Shown here in pieces: positions 1-7,775 of a DNA stretch of 32,313 nt. This DNA is from Spirochaetota bacterium (GTDB lineage Bacteria > Spirochaetota > UBA4802 > JAFGJZ01). Under the pieces are notes generated by a model, which saw only the letters and a program-made list of their open reading frames with translations, was not told the DNA's origin and searched no databases. The position numbers and the translations under genes are program-made. Position 1 is the first letter of the stretch. Each line of letters opens with the position of its first letter. The stretch covers positions 1 through 32,313 of the forward strand of contig JAFGJZ010000051.1 in assembly GCA_016928815.1 (NCBI GenBank). Reading direction: 5' to 3'.

Positions 1-384
1 ATAACTATTTTTTAAAAATTCATTTTTTGAATTAGTTAATCTTATTGAATATCTTAATAATAAACTTTTCCAGAAAACAACAAAAGCCATGAAAGCAAGT
101 TTTGAAATTGAAATTTTATATTTTTGTCTGGCTTTGCTGAATATTTCAATTTCATTTTCATCAAGAGAATAATAAAATGTTTCCCAATTTTTGGGAGAGT
201 GATCCTGATATTCAGTTAGCAGATTTAAGATATGACTGCAGTTGGCGGAATTTAATAATAAAGTAATCAGGTCAATGAAAATTTTTTCTGATTTAATATT
301 ATAGAAAGCTGCCGTTTTATTAATAGAATCAAAAACTTCTCCATCCATATTGGCGGAGGTTTTGTGTGAATTTATGTTTTTCAT
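1..384 (-). CDS. Hypothetical protein, partial (C-terminus outside the window)
   Basis: An open frame of 128 codons runs from an ATG at 384 leftward to the window edge with no stop. The start is supported by a strong ribosome binding site (GGGGGA) a few bases upstream. The visible protein is mostly helical and begins MKNINSHKTSANMDGEVFD; near the end it has a hydrophobic stretch around FMAFVVFW-like residues followed by basic residues. A segment reading DENEIEIFSKARQKYKIS is weakly reminiscent of small ribbon-helix-helix or regulator-like proteins, but I do not recognise the family. It lies 63 bases downstream of the lipoprotein gene on the same strand and may be cotranscribed. A perfect 10-base inverted repeat covers its ribosome binding site. 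Confidence 0.6.
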   Translation of the reverse strand, partial: MKNINSHKTSANMDGEVFDSINKTAAFYNIKSEKIFIDLITLLLNSANCSHILNLLTEYQDHSPKNWETFYYSLDENEIEIFSKARQKYKISISKLAFMAFVVFWKSLLLRYSIRLTNSKNEFLKNSY

Positions 385-385
385 G

Positions 386-423
386 TTTCCCCCTTATATA
401 TAAACGTGATTTAAAGGGGGAAA
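386..423 (-). promoter_or_regulatory. Hairpin covering the ribosome binding site of the partial gene
   Basis: On the minus strand TTTCCCCCTT (414-423) is perfectly complementary to AAGGGGGAAA (386-395), with an 18-base loop. The second arm contains the whole Shine-Dalgarno sequence and ends one base before the ATG at 384. If transcribed, the mRNA could hide its own ribosome binding site. No ligand or aptamer is visible. Confidence 0.55.
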
Positions 424-447
424 TGTAACAGTTTTTTAAAATCAGGA

Positions 448-1968
448 CTATTTTTGCATAATGACATGCCATTTCGGCCGTTTCCATGTTTTCCGGAATT
501 CATTTTCGGTTGATGGAAATGATTTCTTTTCTTTTTCATTGCCGTCATAAAAAAGGATAAATTCGAACTGGCCATTGCCTTCGCTTTTTTCCGAATCATA
601 TAGTTTCGCAATTGCATTTGCTGATAATAGTTTTCGTCCAAGTATATCTTCAAGCGGCAGTTTTAATCCTGAAATATCTTTACCTTTTTCATAACTTTTA
701 TATACCAGTTCCGTACAAACCAGAGTAGAGTCCGATTCAAAGTTGAAATTAAAGTCATACGGCCGTCCTGTATAGAAAAATGCCCTTGAAATTGCTATTG
801 CCTTTTCTTTCCTGGAAAGCTTAGGCCGCAATACTGCAATTGAATCACAATTAGCAGAATGCTCTATAGATGTAAATATTACGCCTTCGCTTACTGATTC
901 AATGATGCGGTAGGGATTTCCTTCTGTATCATCGGAATTAAATTCCTCATATTTCTGAGGATATGTTTTTTCGAGATAATTTTCAAAATTACGGTAATTG
1001 TTTTTTGAAAGCCATGCTGATACTTCAGGATCATTAAAATAATGTTCTCTTTCCTCTTTTGTACCCACATACATTACAGCATGTGTCCAGAATCCGGGTA
1101 TTCCTGCATTTGTAAGATACCATTCCCTCCTTTCAAGAAAAATGTCTCCCGGCTGTATTTCTTTCATAAAGGAATGTATCTGTTTTCCGGTTATCAGATA
1201 TTTATGCAGTCTGTAGACTTTCGTATCACCCATAAATGTTGAAACACCTTTTTGAACTGGAAAAATCATTTTATCATTTGTTGTCTGAATAATATTGAGC
1301 CCGTTTTCCAGAGTCATTATAGGTGCACCCTGTTTTGCTTTTGCAATGATTATTTTTTTATCTTTTTCAATGTTTTTTAATATTTCCCGGTCATCTGTTT
1401 TGTAAAATTTCAGGCCTGCATCAAATCCGGCAAATAGAGCCGCTGTACCTACATTAAGAAAGCGGAATTTAAATTTATCATACATTCCGCCGGGAAGATC
1501 CATATTTTCCAAAGGTTCGTTTAAGAGAATGTCAAAGTGCGGATTTTTCTCCAGACGTGAAATTAATTCAAGTGCGAAACTGTATTCCGTCATGAAAGAA
1601 TAAGCTGACAGATAAAATGATTTATTCTGCATCGTTTTGTCTTTTAAGAGCAGAAAATCTTTATGAAAAGACTGAATTGAATCAAGCGCGAAGTAATATT
1701 CCAGTGCAGCTTTCCATGTTGTCAGTGTAGTTTCTCTCTGGTCATGCAGAAGCATTTTGCTTTTTTTCAGTTTTTTACTGCTGAAAATTTCACTATGTGC
1801 ATCCATATAAATAAGCAGATGATTCAGACCGTCACGGCAGAGCTTTATGGATTCAAGATCATTTGTCTGTTTGTACTGAAGGGTCTCTTTGTCCAGTTCA
1901 TATAGTTTTTCAGTTGTTTTGCATGCGAATACCGTCAAAATTAATATTAAAATAATTATTTTTTTCAT
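448..1968 (-). CDS. YiiX/NlpC-P60-like (permuted papain-fold) lipoprotein
   Basis: A 506-residue protein with a lipoprotein signal peptide; the lipobox ends VFAC with the modified Cys at residue 16, so it is probably membrane anchored outside the cytoplasm. The first 250 residues are helical and not assigned. Residues about 270-450 look like the YiiX/YebB permuted NlpC/P60 papain-like fold: PGDIFLERR, then WTHAVMYVG with the candidate catalytic His296, a IIESVSEGV strand with Glu357, and LVCTELVYKSY with the candidate nucleophile Cys418. Family members are cysteine hydrolases acting on peptide or amide bonds, often cell-wall or lipid linked; the substrate here is unknown. The start has CAGGA seven bases upstream and a hairpin over that site. 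Confidence 0.75.
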   Translation of the reverse strand: MKKIIILILILTVFACKTTEKLYELDKETLQYKQTNDLESIKLCRDGLNHLLIYMDAHSEIFSSKKLKKSKMLLHDQRETTLTTWKAALEYYFALDSIQSFHKDFLLLKDKTMQNKSFYLSAYSFMTEYSFALELISRLEKNPHFDILLNEPLENMDLPGGMYDKFKFRFLNVGTAALFAGFDAGLKFYKTDDREILKNIEKDKKIIIAKAKQGAPIMTLENGLNIIQTTNDKMIFPVQKGVSTFMGDTKVYRLHKYLITGKQIHSFMKEIQPGDIFLERREWYLTNAGIPGFWTHAVMYVGTKEEREHYFNDPEVSAWLSKNNYRNFENYLEKTYPQKYEEFNSDDTEGNPYRIIESVSEGVIFTSIEHSANCDSIAVLRPKLSRKEKAIAISRAFFYTGRPYDFNFNFESDSTLVCTELVYKSYEKGKDISGLKLPLEDILGRKLLSANAIAKLYDSEKSEGNGQFEFILFYDGNEKEKKSFPSTENEFRKTWKRPKWHVIMQK

Positions 1969-1976
1969 GAATTTTC

Positions 1977-2017
1977 CTGATATTTAATTTTGTTGAGAGA
2001 ATAAAATTAAATATCAG
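1977..2017 (-). promoter_or_regulatory. Leader hairpin beside the lipoprotein ribosome binding site
   Basis: A perfect 15-base inverted repeat, CTGATATTTAATTTT (1977-1991) with its complement at 2003-2017, and an 11-base loop. On the minus strand the distal arm ends in CAG, which is the first half of the CAGGA ribosome binding site of the gene starting at 1968. There is no U-tract placed for termination, so a translational or operator role is more likely. Confidence 0.5.
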
Positions 2018-2186
2018 TGATTGTCAAAGATTTTTCCTGCCGGTGTAGTAATTCCGTTGTTTTAATTCCGTATTTCTTTTTTTCGGCTGATTCTCATAAC
2101 ATATAACCGGACATATGATAAAATTAATTTGACACAATGCAGAAATTCAAAATATCTGTTACATATAAAGAAACGTGGAGTATGAA

Positions 2187-3674
2187 ATGAATGATAATAC
2201 GACTGATTTGAGACAGCAGCGAATTGACAAAATTGAAAATATGAGACAAAACGGCATTAATCCCTATCCGCTGAGATTCCGTCCTGAAAATAAAATCGCC
2301 CAGGTAAAGGCTGATTTTGATGAGAATAATCCTGTAAAGATAAAAATTGCCGGCCGGATTAAATCCAAACGTGTAATGGGCAAGGCTTCTTTCGGTAATA
2401 TTGAAGATATGACTTCAAATATGCAGCTTTATGCTTCCCAGGAAATTATGGGTGAAGTGGAGTATGCTGTTTTCAAATCATTTGATCTTGGTGACCGTAT
2501 CGGCCTTGAAGGGGAAACTTTTCTGACTCAGAAGGGAGAGAAATCAATCCGTATAACGAAAGCTGTTCTGCTGGCTAAATGTATCCGTCCACTGCCAGTT
2601 GTTAAGGAGAAGGACGGTCAGCTTTTTGATGAATTTGCAGATACTGAAATGAAATACAGACAGAGATACATTGATCTCATTGTTAACGGTAAAACCCGTA
2701 ATGACTTTGTAATGAGAAGTAAAATCGTTTCTGGTATCCGGAAATATCTTGAAAATCTGGATTTTCTGGAAGTGGAAACGCCGATGATGCATCCTATTGC
2801 AGGAGGAGCTTCCGCGCGTCCGTTTGTTACGCATCACAACGCACTTGATATAAATCTTTTTTTAAGAATTGCACCCGAACTTTATCTTAAGCGTCTTGTT
2901 GTCGGAGGACTGGAACGTGTTTTTGAGGTAAATAGGAATTTCCGGAATGAGGGCATTGATACTACTCATAACCCTGAATTTACCATGGTTGAACTTTATC
3001 AGGCGTACGGCGATTATTCTGATATGATGAATATTGTTGAAGGAATGTTTTCAACGCTTGCGAAGGAACTGTTAGGAACCACAAAACTGTCATATCAGGG
3101 ATGGGAAATAGATCTTGCTCCTTCATGGACGAGAATATCTTATGTTGATGCAATTAAAAATACTACGGGAATAGATTTCAGTAAAATTAAAACTTCAGCG
3201 GAAGCTGCATCAGCAGCAGAAAAAGCCGGTGTTAAGGTTGATGAAAGCTGGTCAGTATGGAAAATAGCGGATGAAGTGCTTTCTGAAAAGGTAGAACATA
3301 CTCTGCAGAATCCGACTTTTTTAACTGATTATCCGAAAGAACTTTCACCACTGTCGAAATCCCGTGAAGATGATCCTGATTATGTTGAAAGATTTGAACT
3401 TTTCATTGCAGGTAGGGAAATGGCGAATGCGTTCACAGAGCTTAATGATCCTTTTGATCAGAAGGAAAGATTTGAGGGTCAGGTTGCATTGAAAGAAGCC
3501 GGTGATGATGAGGCTCAGAATATGGATCATGACTATATTACAGCTCTTGAATATGGTCTTCCTCCTACCGGCGGAATGGGTATCGGAGTTGACCGTCTGG
3601 TAATGCTGTTTATTGATACCAGTTCCATAAAGGATACGATTCTGTTTCCGACGCTGAGGCCTGAGATTTCATAA
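2187..3674 (+). CDS. lysS: Lysyl-tRNA synthetase, class II
   Basis: Charges tRNA-Lys with lysine in the cytoplasm. The 495-residue length is normal for bacterial LysRS. An N-terminal OB-fold anticodon-binding domain (about residues 50-150) precedes the class II catalytic core. Motif 1 is near TPMMHPIAGGASARPF, motif 2 is FRNEGIDTTHNPEF, and motif 3 is GGMGIGVDRLVML near the end. The ATG at 2187 is chosen because GGAG at 2177-2180 is correctly spaced; an upstream in-frame GTG at 2175 would overlap that site. A TTGACA at 2129-2134 could be the -35 box, though its -10 partner is weak. Borrelia and Treponema pallidum use class I LysRS, so this gene is informative about lineage. Confidence 0.95.
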   Translation: MNDNTTDLRQQRIDKIENMRQNGINPYPLRFRPENKIAQVKADFDENNPVKIKIAGRIKSKRVMGKASFGNIEDMTSNMQLYASQEIMGEVEYAVFKSFDLGDRIGLEGETFLTQKGEKSIRITKAVLLAKCIRPLPVVKEKDGQLFDEFADTEMKYRQRYIDLIVNGKTRNDFVMRSKIVSGIRKYLENLDFLEVETPMMHPIAGGASARPFVTHHNALDINLFLRIAPELYLKRLVVGGLERVFEVNRNFRNEGIDTTHNPEFTMVELYQAYGDYSDMMNIVEGMFSTLAKELLGTTKLSYQGWEIDLAPSWTRISYVDAIKNTTGIDFSKIKTSAEAASAAEKAGVKVDESWSVWKIADEVLSEKVEHTLQNPTFLTDYPKELSPLSKSREDDPDYVERFELFIAGREMANAFTELNDPFDQKERFEGQVALKEAGDDEAQNMDHDYITALEYGLPPTGGMGIGVDRLVMLFIDTSSIKDTILFPTLRPEIS

Positions 3675-3753
3675 AATACAACCGGGTATCATCATATTAA
3701 TTTCTTGCTTTTAGTAACTTAAAGCATTATGTTAAAATAAGCAGGAAATTATA

Positions 3754-4791
3754 ATGGTATTTGAGACATCCAATAATTATTCGTTCGATCAGCTTACCTA
3801 TATTTCGGAAATGTTTGATAGTTTCGGAAATTTTCTGATTCTATACGATATGAATGGAAAAATACTTAATCTTAATAATCAGCTTTCCGTTTCGCTGGAT
3901 TATTCTCATGACGAACTGATTTCCAGGCATATTAATGATTTCTATAAGCCTCTGACCGGTGTTACTATAGAGAACGTTTTTGAATATCTGTCATATACTG
4001 ACCGTAAGGATTATCGCGGTACTTTTTTATGCAGAAACGGTATTGAAATTCCGGTTACTACAAAAGCTACCAGAATTTTATATGAAGGTACAGATGCTGT
4101 TCTTGCCGTCTCCCAGGATGTAACAGCTGAACTTTATGTTGAGAAAGCAAGAAACGAAAAGTTTAAACAGCTGCGTGAAAATCTGGGAGGTGTAATAAGA
4201 GCTATTGCAAATGCAGTTGAGGCCAGAGATGCATATACGGCGGGTCATCAGCAGAGGGTCTCGAATCTTGCAAGAAAAATTGCGGAAAGAATGGATCTGC
4301 CGCCTCATAAAATTGAAGGTATAAGAACTGCAGCTTCCATACATGATATCGGTAAAATCGCTATTCCTTCAGATATTCTCAGCAAGACGAATACGCTTCT
4401 TGATATTGAGTTTGAACTTATAAAAAGACATACAAATGTCGGTTTTCATATTCTTTCAACAATTGATTTCCCCTGGCCGGTCGCTGCAATCGTATTTCAG
4501 CATCATGAGAAAATTGACGGTTCCGGTTACCCGCTTGGACTTGAAGGCGATATGATGCTTATTGAATCCAAAGTTGTTTGTGTTGCTGATGTTGTTGAGG
4601 CCATGTCGACTCATCGTCCCTACCGTCCGGCAATTGGTCTTGAAAATTCAATTGAAATGATAAATAAATTCAGCGGAATCCATTTTGAACCCTCTGTTGT
4701 AAATGCATGTACTGATCTTTTTTCAAAAGGTGAGATAAATTTTGATAACCATCTTATTTTTGATTTAAATAGAAACAACAGGGTGTTTTAA
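3754..4791 (+). CDS. PAS-HD-GYP domain protein (putative c-di-GMP phosphodiesterase), copy 1
   Basis: A 345-residue cytoplasmic protein with no membrane segment. Residues about 15-130 form a PAS-like sensor (FGNFLILYDMNGKILNLN, later AVSQDV). Residues 141-320 are an HD-GYP domain with HDIGK at 197-201, HTNVGFHIL, QHHEKIDGSGYP (HH 250-251, GYP 258-260) and a conserved VADV stretch. HD-GYP enzymes hydrolyse cyclic di-GMP, and all metal-binding residues I can check are present, so it is probably active. AGGA lies seven bases before the ATG. The gene is 26 bases upstream of the chemoreceptor and probably cotranscribed with it. A close paralog lies beyond the receptor. Confidence 0.9.
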   Translation: MVFETSNNYSFDQLTYISEMFDSFGNFLILYDMNGKILNLNNQLSVSLDYSHDELISRHINDFYKPLTGVTIENVFEYLSYTDRKDYRGTFLCRNGIEIPVTTKATRILYEGTDAVLAVSQDVTAELYVEKARNEKFKQLRENLGGVIRAIANAVEARDAYTAGHQQRVSNLARKIAERMDLPPHKIEGIRTAASIHDIGKIAIPSDILSKTNTLLDIEFELIKRHTNVGFHILSTIDFPWPVAAIVFQHHEKIDGSGYPLGLEGDMMLIESKVVCVADVVEAMSTHRPYRPAIGLENSIEMINKFSGIHFEPSVVNACTDLFSKGEINFDNHLIFDLNRNNRVF

Positions 4792-4817
4792 TTTAAAATA
4801 ATTACAGGAAAAATGAA

Positions 4818-6383
4818 ATGAAGAAATTTAAAAATATGAAAATATCCAGAATTTTTATTTTTCAGAATGTTATAGCAGTAATAATTTCGATGGCTGTGGT
4901 TTCGGTTTATTCCCTTAGGGAATACCGCAGCAGTTTTGTTAAACAGTCTGCTCTTGTAAAGCTTGAAGGTGATATAAATGCTGCCAGAAGGTATATGCAT
5001 CAATTCTTTGGAAAACTTTCATTGAAAGATGGAAAGTTAATTGATGAAAAAGGCATACCGATTAACGGCAGGTTTGAATTTGTTGATACGGTTCAGACCG
5101 ATTTAAATGAAGCGGTGACAATATTTGCCGCTGAAAATGATGATTACCGCAGAATAATTACAAGTATTCTTAAAGAGGATAAAAGCAGGGCAGTCGGAAC
5201 CATGCTTGGAAAGAACAGTGCAGCATATCCTTTTGTAAAAGCCGGAAAAAAATTTAATGGTGAAGCTGTTATTCTGGGATTGCCCTATCTAACTGTTTAT
5301 GATCCCATATTAAATGAAGCTGGAGAAGTTATCGGGATTCTGTTTGTCGGAATTCAAAAAGCTTATCTTGATGAAGGGGAAAGAAGTTTTTTCGGAAAAT
5401 TCATTATAAAAACACTTATCGCTTCTTTGATTATAATTGTCATATCAGTATTAATCAGCCTTCTGTTATTCAGAAAAATTGTTTCCAGACCATTGTCTGT
5501 TACTTTATCTTATCTTAGTAGTATTGAAAAAGGAGATCTTTCAGATACTATAAAACCTGTTAGGGCCGATGAAATCGGTGAACTTGTTAATTCTTTAAGT
5601 GCTACTGTAAGCAGTTTCAGAAATGTCATCGAAGAGATCACTGAAAGTGCTTCGGTTTTAAGCGGGTCTATTGATAGGATTTCACTGCAGAATGCGGATC
5701 TTTCAAAGAGGACTACAGAACAGACTGCCGCGATTGAGGAAATGGCAGCTGCAATTGAAGAAACGACTGTTAATATTTCTGCAAATGCCGATTCAGCTGA
5801 GAATGCAAAGCAATTTTCTGTAAATACCGGAAACATGGCGAGGGAAGGTGCACATATTGCAAATGAAACAAAAAAAGCTATTCAGGATATTGAAGAATCC
5901 AGTCATAAAATCGGAGATATTCTTGCAATGATCAATGAATTATCGTTTCAGACTAATCTTCTTGCACTTAATGCAGCTGTAGAAGCTGCACGAGCCGGAG
6001 AACATGGCAGAGGATTTGCCGTTGTTGCCGGGGAGGTGAGAAATCTTTCACAGCGTTCAGCATCTGCTTCAAAAGATATTGCAATATTAATTGAAGATGT
6101 TATGAATAAAATTTCCATTGGTATTTCTTTTGTAAATTCAAGCAGTTCGACATTAAATGAAATCAGCAATCTGGTTGAAAAAATGGAAAGTATGATTGTT
6201 GAAATTTCAAATGCCGGTTTTGAACAAAAAAACGGAATGAATCAGATAAATGAAATTGTTTCAAGTCTTGATGAAGCAACTCAAAAGAATGCTTATATGG
6301 TTAAGGATATTGCATCTGCATCAGATGAGCTTGTTGAAATGTCTGAAAACATGAATGATCTTGTTAAACACTTTAAGATATAA
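4818..6383 (+). CDS. Methyl-accepting chemotaxis protein (Cache-like sensor, HAMP, MA domain)
   Basis: A 521-residue transmembrane chemoreceptor. TM1 is about residues 10-32 and TM2 about 194-218. The outer domain between them (about 160 residues) has the look of a single Cache fold, ending in DPILNEAGEVIGILFVGI. A HAMP segment follows (RPLSVTLSYLSSIEKGDLSD). The cytoplasmic coiled coil contains the signalling hairpin at about 373-412, including NELSFQTNLLALNAAVEAA and GRGFAVVAGEVRNL, which contacts CheA and CheW. There is no C-terminal CheR-binding pentapeptide. AGGA at 4806-4809 fits the ATG at 4818. It lies between two HD-GYP genes, suggesting a link between taxis and c-di-GMP. The ligand is unknown. 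Confidence 0.92.
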   Translation: MKKFKNMKISRIFIFQNVIAVIISMAVVSVYSLREYRSSFVKQSALVKLEGDINAARRYMHQFFGKLSLKDGKLIDEKGIPINGRFEFVDTVQTDLNEAVTIFAAENDDYRRIITSILKEDKSRAVGTMLGKNSAAYPFVKAGKKFNGEAVILGLPYLTVYDPILNEAGEVIGILFVGIQKAYLDEGERSFFGKFIIKTLIASLIIIVISVLISLLLFRKIVSRPLSVTLSYLSSIEKGDLSDTIKPVRADEIGELVNSLSATVSSFRNVIEEITESASVLSGSIDRISLQNADLSKRTTEQTAAIEEMAAAIEETTVNISANADSAENAKQFSVNTGNMAREGAHIANETKKAIQDIEESSHKIGDILAMINELSFQTNLLALNAAVEAARAGEHGRGFAVVAGEVRNLSQRSASASKDIAILIEDVMNKISIGISFVNSSSSTLNEISNLVEKMESMIVEISNAGFEQKNGMNQINEIVSSLDEATQKNAYMVKDIASASDELVEMSENMNDLVKHFKI

Positions 6384-6507
6384 TTGTTTATTCCATAAAA
6401 GTATATAAAAACATTAACAGCCGTTTCCCCTTTCAGTGTTCAGAAAGCGGCAGAAGCATTTATTTTACGGATATTAATAATCATTTGCAGCTAAAAGTCA
6501 TTTTTTG

Positions 6508-6587
6508 AGAGTAATATTTAAAACAGACAAATACCGTAATCTACAGGAAAAAAGGCAGGACCTGTTTTTTCTTTTAAAGATTACTCT
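6508..6587 (+). promoter_or_regulatory. Large nested inverted repeat upstream of HD-GYP copy 2
   Basis: AGAGTAATATTTAAAA (6508-6523) pairs with TTTTAAAGATTACTCT (6572-6587) at 15 of 16 positions. Nested directly inside, GAAAAAA...CAGG (6547-6559) pairs with CCTGTTTTTTC (6561-6571), with a two-base bulge. It lies in the 260-base gap between the chemoreceptor and HD-GYP copy 2. It could be a structured leader RNA, a terminator-like element or a small palindromic repeat. I do not see the conserved bases of the known c-di-GMP riboswitch classes. Confidence 0.45.
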
Positions 6588-6608
6588 ATTCCGCCGTTGT
6601 GTTTGTCG

Positions 6609-6629
6609 ATAAGTTAAAAAATAACTTAT
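6609..6629 (+). promoter_or_regulatory. Hairpin abutting the HD-GYP copy 2 ribosome binding site
   Basis: ATAAGTTA (6609-6616) and TAACTTAT (6622-6629) are perfect complements around a five-A loop. The stem ends one base before the AGGG ribosome binding site (6630-6633) of the gene starting at 6644, so folding could affect its translation. Confidence 0.4.
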
Positions 6630-6643
6630 AGGGATTGCTGATT

Positions 6644-7681
6644 ATGAATACTGAGCTTGCGGGTGATTTTTCTCTGGAACAGTTTAAATGTATATCCTCT
6701 GTATTTAACAGTTTCGGAGATTTTTTAATTGTTTATGATGCAGAAGGTACAATATTTACCGTTAATGAGCAGCTGGCTGTAACTTTGGACTATTCTGAAG
6801 ATGAATTGCGTCTCATGAATATTGACAGTATTTTTAAACCGGCTGACGGTTTAAGTATCAAAAGCAACTTTGATTATCTTGAAAAAACCGACAGAAAGGA
6901 ATTCAGAGGTGTTTTCTGCAGAAGAAACGGACAAAAACTTCCGGTAAAATCCAAAATAACTAAGCTTTTCCTCAGCGGAAATCCTGTAATAATGTCTATA
7001 TCCCAGGATATTACCACAGATCTGTATATCGAGAATGAAAAAAATGAAAAATTCCGTCTGCTGCGGGAAAATCTGGGCGGAATAATAATGGCGATTGCAA
7101 ATGCTGTAGAAGCCAGGGATGCATATACTGCAGGTCATCAGCAGAGAGTTTCGAATATTGCCAGGAAAATAGCGGAGGAAATGAATCTTCATCCCGATAA
7201 AATCGAAGGGATAAGAATTGCAGCTTCCATTCATGACATCGGCAAGATAGCAATACCGACTGACATTCTTAATAAATCAAATACGCTGCTTGATCTGGAA
7301 TTTGAACTGATCAAGCATCATACTAATATCGGGTTTCACATTCTTTCAACTATTGAATTTCCGTGGCCGATAGCTGCAATTGTTTTTCAGCATCATGAAA
7401 AAATCGATGGAACAGGCTATCCCCTGGGTCTTGAAGAAGATATGATTCTGATAGAATCAAAAATTGTTACGGTAGCGGATGTAGTTGAGGCGATGTCTAC
7501 TCATCGTCCATACCGTCCCGCAGTTGGAACCGACAGCGCCATTGAAATGATTAACAGATATAAGGGAGTTCTTTTCGACAGACAGGTTGTTGAAACCTGT
7601 ACTGCTTTATACAATACGGGTGAAATTTCCTTTGATAACAGTCAGATTTCAAAGATGAATATGAACAGAAGATATTTCTGA
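6644..7681 (+). CDS. PAS-HD-GYP domain protein (putative c-di-GMP phosphodiesterase), copy 2
   Basis: Paralog of the protein at 3754. With the ATG at 6644 it is also 345 residues and aligns without gaps, which supports this start over an upstream TTG at 6635 that lies one base from the AGGG ribosome binding site. Counting by eye, residues 141-290 differ at 21 of 150 positions (about 86% identity), while the PAS-like N-terminus is clearly more diverged. HDIGK (197-201), HHEKIDGTGYP and the following metal-ligand region are intact, so phosphodiesterase activity is expected. The pattern suggests the same output coupled to different inputs. It has its own structured leader and ends 73 bases before the channel gene. 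Confidence 0.9.
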   Translation: MNTELAGDFSLEQFKCISSVFNSFGDFLIVYDAEGTIFTVNEQLAVTLDYSEDELRLMNIDSIFKPADGLSIKSNFDYLEKTDRKEFRGVFCRRNGQKLPVKSKITKLFLSGNPVIMSISQDITTDLYIENEKNEKFRLLRENLGGIIMAIANAVEARDAYTAGHQQRVSNIARKIAEEMNLHPDKIEGIRIAASIHDIGKIAIPTDILNKSNTLLDLEFELIKHHTNIGFHILSTIEFPWPIAAIVFQHHEKIDGTGYPLGLEEDMILIESKIVTVADVVEAMSTHRPYRPAVGTDSAIEMINRYKGVLFDRQVVETCTALYNTGEISFDNSQISKMNMNRRYF

Positions 7682-7775
7682 AGACGATCAGTTGTGATTG
7701 CATTGAAATTAAATTCTTGACTAATTTTTATTACACTATAAAAATTTTATAAAAATGTATATTCAGGAGAGAGAT

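Noticed and set aside
2101..2174. Firm promoter call for lysS
   Set aside because: A good TTGACA is present, but no -10 hexamer at 16-18 bases matches well, so it is mentioned only in the gene entry.
6384..6643. c-di-GMP riboswitch upstream of the HD-GYP gene
   Set aside because: The conserved bases of GEMM class I or II are not visible; only stems are.
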